NCBI RefSeq assembly: GCF_000344685.1
Contig: NW_006920418.1
Location: forward strand, 980,415-1,044,414
Direction: 5' to 3'
DNA from: Gloeophyllum trabeum ATCC 11539
Taxonomy: Eukaryota; Basidiomycota; Agaricomycetes; Gloeophyllales; Gloeophyllaceae
Length of the DNA: 64,000 nucleotides
Shown here: in pieces, positions 10,555 through 21,640 of the stretch
Layout of the letters: every line of letters begins with the position of its first letter
Numbering within the stretch: the first letter of the stretch is position 1
Program-made: the position numbers and the translations under genes
Notes under the pieces: generated by a model
Told to the model about the DNA's origin: nothing
Databases searched by the model: none
Seen by the model: the letters and a program-made list of their open reading frames with translations, nothing else

Positions 10555-13455
10555 ATGGCCAACAATCCCCGTCCTGCGCCAGTCATATCGGAACGTGCTG
10601 AAATTCACAAGGGCTGCAAATCCCTGGAGACGCTCGTCAATGTACTGAATGATTACTGTGAGGCTGCAAGTGCGATCGTCGCCCTCCAGAAGAAGCTCGC
10701 CAAAGCGCTCAGGGAGGCTGCTGGACTGAAATGTACGACTGAGATTGCAGGTGGGTTGTCAAGAAGTTTCTGCTCCGGTTCGGAGTCTGAGGGCCTTCTA
10801 CCTGCAGCTAATGCGCTGAATGCGAGCGCGACTATATTCGAGGCACTTTCCGATGTCGATACCAAGTTCGCGAAGGTTGCGGATAAGGAGTGCGATGGGC
10901 TCAGTAACGAAGTGAAGAAGTGGTTCAAGAAGCTGGCGGTAAGCTTTACGCTTGAATCCCAACCTATATCGTGCCCCTTAGATGTACGTTCAGAAAGAGG
11001 AGAAAGCGCACGACGAGAGGATCGCGAACGCCAATGCCAGGATCAAGCAGGCTGGTACGTATCAAGTTTACTGCGCTCTTGTATAATCCACCACGTCCTT
11101 GCAGGCCAGCTGTACGAGAAGAAGTCGAAGAAGAACGTACGAGAAGCTACTGAAGAACACGCCCGCTACATCAACCTGCTGTCGGTCTTAGGGCCTGAGA
11201 TGTCACAGGACAAACAGTCAGTCACTTACTCCCATCCTCATCTAACGTGAACTCAGATGATAGCGTGTCTGGAAACCCTTGATCCACAGCAACCACGCAT
11301 TGTTCGTTACACAACGGTACACCTCGACGACGTACAACGTCGCAGCCGCGTTATCCCGAATTGCAGATGCCGAGTGGTTGCGTTCGTGTGAAGGAGTGAG
11401 GCGCTTCGCGCCGACTGTCGGCCAGCTTGGGGAATGGAGGGCCCTGTGTGAGGGTGGATGGGTCGGCGAGGTGCCCAAAGGTTTGTCAGACCCAGATGCC
11501 CAGCAGTCATTATCGATCTCCGCGGATTACCGGGACGAAGAGATGTCAGCTAAGGAGTACGAGGCGCGTATGGGTGGAGCCAGGCCTTTTGGAGTGGACG
11601 ATGGTCTGCGGATGCCCAACGGGGAGCAAGGCAGGGAGCAGGGGAAGAGATCTCCGTCTGGGCAGTATACACCCCTTGAACAACCTCCGCCACAGTATAA
11701 TCCTCCCCAGGGCAGACAGCAACCATCTCATACAAGCACTGACGGGTCTACCTCTGATCATGGCCGAAGCCAGGAAGACGGGCAAGGACGATCCAGCCCT
11801 CGATTAGCATTGGAATCCTTCCCTACGCCTCCCAAACATTTCCCCCTTCCACCGGTCGCTGGGAGCAGGAGTAACAGTTCCGGCCCTCCGTCGCCCGTTC
11901 AAAGTAGACCAGCGCATGATGGTTTGCAAGATTTGCAACAGCAACAACAACGTCAATCGCAGTCGCAGACCTCGGTAGGTTCTCAACCGAGCTTCACCAC
12001 TTTGCCTCGATTAGCGGAATCCTCCATGGAGGAGCTTCCTCCCGATGCCCGCACTGTAGCTAAGACCGATGCAATTCCGACACGGACTGAACTGCAGCCT
12101 AAGGACGACGAATCTGTTACATCTCCGGGTACGTCTCAGGAGGCTAATGGCCATATCACCGCCCCCAAGGCCCAATCTCGCCGTCCCCTGCCCGATATCT
12201 CCTCCTATCAGCAGGAGCAGGATAAGCGGTCGTCCGTGGCTGGTTCTGGTTCTGACGCCTATCGAAAGGGTGATATCTTGGATGACCGGGAGCTCGGCGT
12301 ACAACAGACGGGCTCTGGGCAGGAATCGAAGGCTAGAGCTACTGAGTCTAGCGCCAAGTCTCGCGATCTTGGTCGTCGAGATTCTGTCACGAGCAATGGC
12401 AGTATTGTTGCGACAATGCGCAGCCGCTACGATCGCGGTGTTAGTGACTTCTTCATATATTGCCGGTTTTCTCTTTCGCTTATAGAGATTCCCTCTAGAA
12501 TGCTCCCGCCTCCCCGCCACCGAGAGAGGTTCCCAGACTACCTCTGAGCGTGAATGAAATCGCAAGTAAATACCAGACTCAAGGGGGAGAGAAGACGCCG
12601 ACGTCTCCCAGGCCACGACCCATGTCCCCTCCAGCTGAGCGTGCGATGTCATACGCAGGTGAGAGCGGTCGATATCGCATGTCAGAGCTGCCCATTCGTG
12701 AGCGGACCATGACTATGATCAATGAGACTCGAGCACCCGCAGCTGCCGAGCTTGATGAACTCTCCCGGAGACGGCAGCGGCTACAGGAACTGGAAGAGCT
12801 CGAGCTCCGGGAGAAGGAGCTAGTACTTAGAGAAAAGGAGCGGGAGCTGGAGGAACGAGCGCGAGAGCTGGAGCGCGATCGTGCACGCGTTGTCGCTTCT
12901 CGGGATGCAAGCAGAGGAGATGGGTACTTCGGAGATCGTAATACCATGGAGCCCTCCATGACGGGGGCGCGGACGTACCGCTCCCAGCACGACGCCTCGC
13001 GGACAGCCTTCCCACATCGCTATTCGTATAGCACGACGCATCTCGCGGCACCTGCGTCGTCGCAATCCCCTCAGCATCAGCATCAGCACTCCCGCTCGCG
13101 GCCGACGACGCCTAATGATCCGTCGGCAGACCATGCTCCATACTGTGGATGCGATCGTTGTTCGGCGTCGAAGTATAGGGCGCCGGATCCTGCGCCGTCT
13201 CCCAGGGACCTCCGTCCGCCAGAGAGGCCTATCACACTCCGTCCGGAAAAACCGAAGGGCTGGATTAGGCGGTTGAGCATGCCTGTCGTGGTTGGCAACG
13301 CGTTTTCGCTGGACTCGAAGAAGAATGGGAGCTCGGCGAGCCTTGCGTCACCGTCAAGACGCAGCGGAGGCATGGCAGACGAGACGGGTCGGTTGCCTGT
13401 CGATTATACTGGGGGGATCAGCAATCGTGGCATAAGCAATTCTGCAAGACGATAA
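10555..13455 (+). CDS. I-BAR/IMD-like membrane-curvature protein (Ivy1-type)
   Basis: Six exons (10555-10750, 10808-10938, 10982-11054, 11105-11216, 11290-12439, 12499-13455) give 872 residues. Residues 1-230 are an all-helical, charged BAR-like region (HKGCKSLETLVNVLNDY, KYFKKLA-type heptads, then NHALFVTQRYTSTTYN and RIADAEWLRSCEGVRRF), resembling fungal IMD/I-BAR proteins that bind phosphoinositide membranes. The middle is disordered and Pro/Ser/Gln-rich. A strong Glu/Arg/Leu coiled coil occupies about 640-685. A CGCDRC motif is near 770, followed by the conserved GWIRRLSMPVVVGNAFSL block. A likely role is shaping the plasma or vacuolar membrane or linking it to small GTPases; this is inferred from fold similarity only. 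The first intron is 57 nt and in frame, so retention would still give a protein. Confidence 0.7.
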
Positions 13456-13848
13456 TGCTGGACGTTGTAGTAAGTTATTTGTTGGTTACGACCGTCATGG
13501 CTATACCCTTTGATGTTGTCTGTTTCGTCTGCAATTTGGTTTGCTAGGAATGGGATGCTTTGATTATTTACTACTAATTAGCGTCAGATTGAACATACCT
13601 GTCCCAGACCGGACATACGTCCTATATGTTGTATATCTGTGATCTTTGGGAACATCCTACGGAGGAATAGTTATATGAATATCATGGTCACCAGCAGAGT
13701 ACACTTCACTTAAAGAGCGATCATATTCAAATAACAGACAACCAATAAGGCCATTAATTCGGTGATACAAAGTCCATCGTAATGTAGTATCATGTCCAGA
13801 CAAGCTCTCTCGCTTGAATTGTCCGATCATATCATACAGAGGTGGCGG
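13456..13848. other. convergent intergenic region, terminator side
   Basis: AT-richer 393 bp between two converging genes, with no open frame of note. It probably contains both polyadenylation regions. Confidence 0.5.
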
Positions 13849-14546
13849 TCAAACGAGCAGCCGCACACTACTACACAAGCATACTAATCCGCCGACTGCC
13901 ACACCCCAGAAGGGAGCGGAGGGCCTCCAGGTGCCCGTCGCACCCGCTATTTTTTCAGATGCGACGGTGTTCGTGCCTACCATAGAGAGCCATTGACTGT
14001 AGTCCAAGACAGTGCCCGTCGAGGTCGGGATAACAGGAGTGATGACAGGGAAGGTGGGAGTGTACGTATCCTGGATGACCTGGGTAGCACCGGCAACGAC
14101 GGTAGTATATTGGTAAGGAATGGCTCCAGTTGCGGGTGATGGACCAGGTTGGCCGACAACCTGCGGTACTGGCGTCGTCGTTGTTGTGGTCGCCAGAGTA
14201 GGGGTGGTGGTGGTGGTATCAGTGGTAGCTGTGGTTCTCGTCCTAGTGTTAGTTAAAGGCAATGTCTCGCTGTTTCGAAGAGCGCGATTAGCTATATGAT
14301 CGCTCCTGTAATCAGAGGGGGACTTACAGCGTCTCCGTCGTCAAGAGGCCTTCAGCATCCTGGGTGACGGTAATCACTTCCACTATAGATGTCAAAGGGT
14401 TATCGCTGCAAAACGCGCCAAGGTCAGCCGGATTGACTATTGGGCAGAGTACACTGGACCACTCACGGGTCCGGGATCGTGAGCGTTTGCTGAGCGCCAA
14501 CATAGCTCAGCAACGCAAAAAGAAACCAGAAGATGTGCGACAGCAT
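13849..14546 (-). CDS. small secreted Thr-rich, probably GPI-anchored surface protein
   Basis: Three exons (14546-14467, 14405-14328, 14269-13849) encode 192 residues. The N terminus MLSHIFWFLFALLSYVGAQQ is a clear signal peptide. A Thr-rich tract (runs of TTT, about residues 55-85) suits O-mannosylation. The C terminus ends in a hydrophobic stretch (FWGVAVGGLVCLCSSV) as expected for a GPI-anchor signal or a single membrane span. No catalytic domain is recognisable, so the function is unknown; a cell-wall or surface role is likely. The first ATG of the longer frame at 14690 was rejected because it would bury the signal peptide. The gene is divergent from OLA1 over 318 bp. Confidence 0.72.
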
Positions 14547-14657
14547 GCTGCGCGTCGAGCACAGAGATGTTGCGTCGCCGTTGCTGGCGGTGGTGGTCGA
14601 AGTGAGCAAGATCCTCTTCTCAGAGAGGGAGAGTCGATTCCCACTGCGGGCTGGATG

Positions 14658-14665
14658 TGACGTCA
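14658..14665. promoter_or_regulatory. CRE palindrome TGACGTCA in a divergent promoter
   Basis: A perfect ATF/CREB site (TGACGTCA) lies between the surface-protein start at 14546 and the OLA1 start at 14865. bZIP factors of the ATF/CREB class bind this palindrome in fungi, so it could act on both genes. Confidence 0.6.
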
Positions 14666-14864
14666 CATAACGAGAGCTGTAACTCGTCACGGGTCACATA
14701 TTTAATTCGAACTCCGATAGCCGAATATGGTTGTCTCTCTTTCTAATTTTTCGATGATAGATGGATTCCGCCTTTGCTATCGATTGAGCGTCCCCCGCTC
14801 TCCTTTCGCTCTCTTTTCTTCTCGACACTTCTCCTCGTCGCTGCAGCTTGCTGCAAAGAAGAGA

Positions 14865-16634
14865 ATGCCGCCCAAAAAGGCCCCGGCTCAGGAGAAGAAG
14901 ACCATCCTTGGGCGCCCTTCCAACAACCTCAAGGTCGGCATCGTAGGTCTGTTTTCATTTGAAGCACGTTTTCCTCGGAAGCCAACGCATCCTCGTTAGG
15001 TTTGCCCAATGTCGGCAAATCTTCGTTCTTTAACGTTCTGTCGGACACTGGTATGTTTCCACAATTTCATGTGACGCTTTGGCGACTGACGAAAAACGCG
15101 TGCGTAGACCTGGGGAAAGCGGCCAATTTTCCCTACGCTACCATAAACCCCGAGGAAGCTCGTATCCCAGTGCCGGACCCGCGCTTTGACTGGCTCTGCG
15201 ACGTGTACAAACCTGCCTCTCGGGTCCCCGCTTTCCTGACTTGCATCGATATTGCAGGTTTGACTGCAGTATGCCCATAACTCGCGCATGCCTATGATCG
15301 TGTGACTCAAGGACATGTTCCTTAGGGTGCGTCAACGGGTGCTGGTCTTGGTAACGCCTTCCTGTCGCATGTCCGCGCCGTCGACGGTATCTTCCAAGTC
15401 GTCCGCGCCTTCGACGATGCGGAGGTTATCCATGTCGAGGGCGACGTGAATCCCATCCGTGACATGGAGATTATTCAAACGGAACTTCGCTTGAAAGATA
15501 TTGAGTGGGTGGAAAAGCATCTTGAAGGCTTGAAGCGCGGTGGACGTGCTTTGGGAAATAACTCACTTGCTGACAAGGCAAAGAAGGAGGAAATTGTATG
15601 TACGATATGCCCTTTTGATCGTGGTGTGCTCTGACTTTACCAAGGCCACCGTAGAGAAAGTCTTGAAAGTGCTCAGCGAAGAAAACAAGGATGTGCGCAA
15701 GGCTGAATGGTCGAATAAAGAGGTGAGTCAGATAGTCTCTTATCATGCAATCCTGGCTCCACTTTTGTGTGATGATAAAGAGCGCTAGCGCTCGAATTCT
15801 ATAACCCAGCTCGTCGAGGCGGGAGTAACGCCCCAAATCCTATGAGATGAATTTTTTATCTGACTCCATTACCTACTTCTACGACTTGCGTGATCCAGTC
15901 GGCTGACTCGCTATTGTGACAGATTGATGTTGTTAACGGCCTCACTCTTCTGACTGCTAAGCCCGTGACTTACTTGGTCAACCTGAGCGAGAAAGACTAC
16001 ATCCGGAAGAAAAACAAATGGTACGTCGATGCTCAGAAATTCCCTGTATTCATCAGTGTTAAGTGAGTATGTAAAGGCTTCCTAAGATCAAGGCTTGGAT
16101 TGATGAGCATAACCCTGGCGATCTCCTCATCCCATTCTCCGTCTCCCTCGAAGAGCGGCTAGCTCGGCTGTCACCAGAGGAGAAGGAGGAGGAGCAGAAG
16201 AAGATCGGGGCTACCAGTGCGCTCGGTAAAATCACCAATGCCGGATATCAAATGCTGGACGTGAGCTGTCTCTAGCCATCTCACGTTCAGATAGATAAGC
16301 TGACTATAGGGAACGTTAGCTGATCCGGTATTTCACTTGTGGACCCGATGAAGTTCGAGCATGGACTATACGTAGAGGCACCAAAGCTCCTCAGGCGGCA
16401 GGTGTGATTCACTCAGATTTCGAGAACAAGTTCGTCTGCGGTGAGATCATGTCGTACGACGATCTCAAGGAGCACGGCAGCGAAGCGGCGGTCAAGGCCG
16501 CAGGAAAGTTAAGACAACAAGGGAAACCATATGAGAGTGCGTGCTTCTTCCGCTTCCCGGTTTCGTCATCGGGGTCTGACTATGTCTTTGCAGTGCAAGA
16601 CGGTGACATTGCCTATTGGAAGGCGGGTGGCTAA
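14865..16634 (+). CDS. OLA1: Obg-like ATPase 1 (YchF/OLA1 family)
   Basis: Nine exons (14865-14946, 15000-15050, 15108-15268, 15326-15595, 15645-15722, 15923-16020, 16077-16260, 16320-16536, 16594-16634) give 393 residues, matching the usual 394-396. The P-loop GLPNVGKSS is near residues 28-36, G3 DIAGL near 95, and G4 is NLSE (about 234-237), the variant that makes this TRAFAC-class enzyme prefer ATP to GTP. The C-terminal TGS domain carries [25 protein letters not shown], and the end is [11 protein letters not shown]. It is a cytosolic, ribosome-associated regulator of translation and stress responses. An upstream in-frame ATG (14727) would add an unsupported leader, so MPPKK was chosen. 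Intron 5 (200 nt) is unusually long for this window. Confidence 0.96.
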
Positions 16635-17099
16635 TAAACCTGCTTTTGACGTAATAGAACCAATGTATAACCCTCTTGTGTATCTTAACCTCTGTAGCGA
16701 TGGATGACTGTTTGTCGGGAAACGTTCATGTCTTGTGTTGTCCTAGGCCTCTAATGGTCGTGATGATGAGTTACATACCTCACGCAGCGGTCTCAAGTTT
16801 GGCGACGTGTTGGAGTGGTCGCATCATGATGGCTGAACCCAGCAGGAGATAACACTTAAACACAAGGAAGGTGTCGAACAGGACCCACAGTCGCCCACAA
16901 CCGGTGAGAAATTGGAATTTCGAACAGTGGCGACCGCCTTATTGCGATTGGGCCTCGCCGCGATCGGCCTGCTGCAGCCACATTGTCTCAATCCCTCACG
17001 CCGCAGCCGCCAGCTCTGCGACCTCCTCATCTCCATTTCTGCTAGACGCGCGACTCGAATTCCTGCGAAGACCATAGTTGTTGCTGTCAGCTACGCTGA
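16635..17099. other. intergenic, MED25-like promoter
   Basis: 465 bp between co-oriented genes. The weak open frames here are not convincing. Confidence 0.5.
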
Positions 17100-20094
17100 A
17101 TGGCGGAGCCGGAGTCTATCTCAGCTGTAGCGGTTGTGGTCGATTGTTCTCTCGCAATCTCGCACGAGTGGTATTACATCCTTAATCAATACCTCCCAAG
17201 CATTATCCAGCGCATACACGGAACCACCCAGGGGGCAAGCCAGCAAGTAGGTAATCACTTTGCACCAGTTGTCCCTTCCAGAATAAGTCTGACCTCCCGC
17301 TTGATCTAGTGCCGGTTAGCCCTAATCACATACAGCACCGCTAGCAACCGCCCGAGCCCTATTGTCAGCAAGTTATTCTTCCAGCCACTTCGGCTTGCTC
17401 TCGGTGTGATTAGAGATGACCCAGATAGGCTCGGGCTGGGCTCCGTAGCTTCATGCGGCCGGGGAGCAGCTGTTCTAGAGGCTATGGTTGCTGCGACTGA
17501 AGTACGTGCTCCGAATCTCACGCTTCCGCCTTATATGAGCCGGTTTAGTAACTTACACGTCGACTAGATGTTCGATGCCTTAAGCATATCATTAGCGTCT
17601 ACTAAGGAGCGCAAGCCTCTCCTACCTCAATCCGTCAACCAGTCGCCACCCAAACGCAATGTCCCAACAGTTACAGCACGGCACATCATTCATATCGCAG
17701 ATTTACCTCCAGATGGTGCGAAACGACCATTGCGCAATACGTTTCCTAGCTTGGACAATACGACTTGGGACACTTTACCTGAAGAGTTGCGGAAGGTAGC
17801 GTCCCTGTTGTTTTCGCGACGAGCACTGACCGGAAGATGTTATTTGTAGAGAGACATCAATTGGAGCATGATAATGCTTCAGCAATCATCTACACGTCTC
17901 GCGGAACTACATTCAAAGGTGATCATACTCCAGTCAAGTGCGCCGCGGCCGCGCTTCTCATCTCTATATCACCGCTAGGTGGAAGCTAAAGATATAGTTA
18001 CCCCCTGGTTTCCTACGTCGAACAAGCATTCCCTTCTACTGGTTGGCTTCCCTCAGAAAGGTACCCCTCGCTCCTAACACCTCACTCGTGGGCTAAGCCC
18101 GCTTTCTTCAGCTACTAAGCGTCCTGGAGATCCTCCGACTACACCAGAACCTAAAAGAGTGAAAATAAAAGACTCGTCTGGGACCCACTCTTCCCCCAAC
18201 AACGCAAGTGCAAGTCCGTCCAAAGCAACGCTCGCGCCGTCTCCCGTGGTGCCCAAGGTCAGCTCATCACCTGTACTTCCGCCTGAACCTCCGGCGCCTA
18301 CATCGCCAGCACCCCGACCGCAGCTGCCTGCGTCCAATATAACACCGTCACAGCCACCCCCACAACCTCAACCGCGCTCTACCGGTCCACAGAGACTGCC
18401 GCCTCTCGAACAAGTTGAGGCAGGGATAAAGGCTATGGAACGCGAAATAATGGTGTTGAGGTCTAAGTTGCCTGAATTAGAGGGGAAAGGTGCTCCGGAA
18501 GTCCAAGCGGTGAAGATGCGTTTGCAGCAGAGCATGGTCCGGTATACGCAGCTTCGGGGCATGCAGAAGGTCCTGAAGGAGCGGCAAGCCCCGGGACAGG
18601 GAGGAGGTAGTATGAATGCTGACCCTAGTGCGGGCTCGCAAACTGCGTCACCGTTTACAATGGCACAGAGCAATGCCCCGCCTCCCGACGGACAATCAAA
18701 TCATGACGCAGCGCCCTCTGGACTCCCCATGGGTGCTCACCTTATGCACGGTGCGCAGGGGGCGCATATGGCGAACGCGAATCTGCAACAAGCTCAGAAT
18801 CCCGCGAGTCAAATGCCCGGGATGCCTCCTACCAACGATCCCAATCTGCAAATGCAGATGCAGAAACTTCTTCATCAGCGCAACAATAGTGGGCAGCAGA
18901 ATGCTATGGCGACACCGCAGCCCGCGGCGAACCAAGGTCAGGATCCTCCAGGTCCTCGCAACGCACGCCTACAGTGGTTCGGACGCATTGTTTGGGAGTT
19001 ACCTACGCTAGGCGAGGTTTCCGCCGATATTAATGTCCTATCTCCAGGGAATCTGTGAGTGGTAGTGTATGCCTGCTTTAACTTCCGCAGACCGTGACGA
19101 GTGATTTGCAGAGAGGGTGAGCTGTGGCCCCGAAGCATGAAAGTGAAAATCATGCCAATGCCCCCGAAGGAGGATATGCAATCTTTCCTGAAAGATACCC
19201 GCGCTGCAGTCTGCGTTATGCAGGCTATGGAACCGGCGGACAACCGAAGACGTTTCACCATGTTCATGCAGGCGCTACTACAGAAAAATGCGGCAAGTAT
19301 CTTCTTGATCCACCCTTGTCCGCCTGGCTAATAAATATCCTTTTCCTTCGAAGTATGCTTCTTACTCATGGCCCTATCCTGCCAACGAAAGCCAGATGAG
19401 CAACTTCCTGCTTATCTCTGTCGGGGGCGCAAAGTTCCCGATCTTCGGCGCATACTTCCGGACGGTTGGGCCACCCCAAATCCCGATGCCCAAATCAACA
19501 CCGCCCATCGATTTGTCGAAACTGCCGAACCACATCAAGATGCAGCTGCAGCAATTGCCTCCGGAGCACAGAGCGCGGCTCCTCCGGGAGCTGTCCATGA
19601 AACAGCAGCGACTTGCATTGCAACAGCAACAGAACATGCAGATGCAGAACCAGGCTGGCCCTTCCCATCAGCCGAAGCTGGGAATGGGTGGGCAGAACCC
19701 GGGCTTCGGCTTCGGCAATCCGTCCCTTGGTGCCAACAACATGATCAGTGCCATGAATATGCCCAGTAGCGGCATGCAAAGGGTACCGTCCAATCTTTCC
19801 AACGCCTCGCAGGGTGGGCTTGGATTTAATCCGACAATGTTTTTTGCCCAAGGTCAGGCTCAGAGCCTGAATGCAGGCGGAGTACAGCCGAATTTCGTAA
19901 TGGGTATGGCGGCAAACATGGGTATGGGTGTGGGTACCGGTATGGGGCAGAACCTTGGTATGGCGGGTGGCATGCTGCAGCAACAATTCTCTACGGGGGA
20001 TACAGGGTTTGACCAGGGCGCCGTGAGCTACGAGATGCTTCAGTCATTTATGCAGCGGAACGTGGACAGCGCCGGGGGCGGAGGGGGTAGCTGA
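17100..20094 (+). CDS. MED25: Mediator subunit 25-like protein (VWA domain plus ACID-like domain)
   Basis: Eight exons (17100-17246, 17310-17501, 17568-17795, 17850-17918, 17979-18060, 18112-19054, 19112-19292, 19354-20094) encode 860 residues. Residues 1-235 form a von Willebrand A-like fold (AVAVVVDCSLAI, RLALITYSTAS, VASCGRGAAVLEAMVAATE). Residues 250-330 are Pro/Ser-rich, followed by a coiled segment (LEQVEAGIKAMEREI). Around 525-650 a RLQWFGRIVWE strand, a LWPRSMKVKIMPM strand and SNFLLISVGGAKFPIFGAY resemble the activator-interacting ACID domain of MED25. The tail is Gln/Met/Gly-rich. In other eukaryotes MED25 connects transcription activators to Mediator. Intron 7 (19293-19353) needs a GC donor (GCAAGT), since the nearby GT donor breaks the frame. 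It lies about 7 kb from the MED19-like gene. Confidence 0.75.
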
Positions 20095-20247
20095 GGTCAG
20101 TCGTTATTCCTATGACATCCTTGGCAGACAGATGGTGGCTCGATGTACTTATAATGTATGAGTGGAGTGTAACTGTGTAAGAGTACAGTACCTTCCGTGA
20201 CAGCCACCAATGAGAGTCCGTGAGAAAGAAGTTCATGGTTACGAGTC

Positions 20248-21432
20248 CTGAGGCCTGAGGCCCAGTGGAAATCGACAATATTCTCGTGTTTTTAGATATG
20301 TTCCTCTATATAACAGGTAGAACAATAGCTCTAAATACAGGGGAATGTAGTAAGTGGCACTTTAAATACATGGACTTATATTCTGATGATTTGTGCCGCT
20401 ATCGCAGCTGGCGTGGCATAGGTTGGTAATAGATCTAAATACATCGAAAATAGCTGCAAAATCAGGAGGATATACAGTCGTGGTGCGCTGCGTATATGGG
20501 CTTCCCCGGTATCAGGAGTGAGTGGTAGGATATTCTTGTACTTTTACAGATATCCACATGTGTTCTCATATATTGCCCCCTCGCATGCCCATCTCGCTGT
20601 ATTTACACTTATTACTATGATTTTATACCTTTTCATGATGTCGTTGTGACCCCCACCTCGCCCCTCTGTTTTGCCGGGGGACCGGCAATCCCACATCCCC
20701 CCGCTTCGCACCCTCTCGTATCCGATCCCCACTTCCACTATCTCTACACGCCCCCGCCCCCCACTTACTCCGGTTTGCGAGCGCGACCTGTCTCCCGTTC
20801 CATATGCTGTACTTGCAATGGGCACATACCTATTCAACCTGTCCTCAGGATCGCCTCCTGCGTTGATATTGAAGTCAGAATATTAAAATTTTGTAACCTA
20901 ACTAACAATTACTCACTATATCTCTACACTCTTGTGCGTTCCGCAACGTGCCCCCTGCGGCCCTGCCTCGAGAATTCCGCGTAAGACAAGTCATATTGGT
21001 AAATAATTCAGAGCGCAAAGAGGACGATACCTTGTGGTTAAGAGGAGTGTGCGTGCAAACGTTTTACTGCGACGCGACGACTTTATGAATCGCGCGAGAG
21101 CGGCAAGTGATGTCATACCGCGATCAATGCAGCTAAATATACACCAACAAGTTGAACGCGGTAGAGTCTTGTAGAGTCCGCGATTCAATCCGACGCGGCC
21201 GACGCGCTCACGCAGGCGACACGCGAGGCATGCGCTCACGCGACGTACTCGACAGCAGCGCATCCCCGTGTGACGCACACCTGATGCAGGTAGAGTAGGT
21301 CGAGGGAGTGTCATGCAAGTGTCATTCAGCAGTCTGTGGCTTCCAAAATATACAGGTAAACATATGCAAATATATTTAAAGCATCTAAAAATACGAAAAT
21401 ATTGTCGATTTCCACTGGGCTGAGGCCTGAGG
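20248..21432. mobile_element. 1.16 kb non-autonomous TIR DNA transposon with 13 bp flanking direct repeat
   Basis: The element 20261-21419 has 37 bp terminal inverted repeats (start CCCAGTGGAAATCGACAATA; right copy 21383-21419) differing at two positions. The direct repeat CTGAGGCCTGAGG flanks both ends (20248-20260 and 21420-21432). It sits inside repeat family R: the interrupted flanks GGTTACGAGTCCTGAG and GATGAGTCCTTAC are contiguous at 3696-3733. Subterminal YTAAATACA-like motifs recur near the left end. No transposase frame is present. The superfamily is undetermined; the empty site has only one CCTGAG, so the real target duplication may be shorter than 13 bp. Confidence 0.8.
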
Positions 21433-21640
21433 TATGAAGGATGAGTCCTTACGCTCAAAGTTGAGCGGTTTGCCAAACACCGACGGCGTGGGAATTAGAT
21501 GCCGAGAAGTCGTGTGAATACTCTTCTGTAGTGGCTCATTACAAATGTGGATCTCCGATTTGATGTCCGGTTATAGTAATCACTACAAAATGACTACAAA
21601 ATCAGATTTGTAGTGTCCCTTCTACTTCTGTTTGTCCCTC
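21433..21640. repeat. dispersed repeat family R, copy 2 (right part)
   Basis: Matches 3711-3890: GAAGGATGAGTCCTTAC, a CGTGGGAAT/GCCGAGAA block, and CACTACAAAATGACTACAAA near 21585. Its left 15 bp lie at 20236-20250 on the other side of the inserted element. Confidence 0.65.

Noticed and set aside
12011..12652. 213-codon minus-strand open frame opposite the I-BAR-like gene
   Set aside because: Opposite a coding exon and crossing its intron, with no recognisable protein features.
18000..19400. Separate genes at 18159 and 19396
   Set aside because: They join in phase with flanking exons into a single MED25-like protein once the GC-AG intron is allowed.
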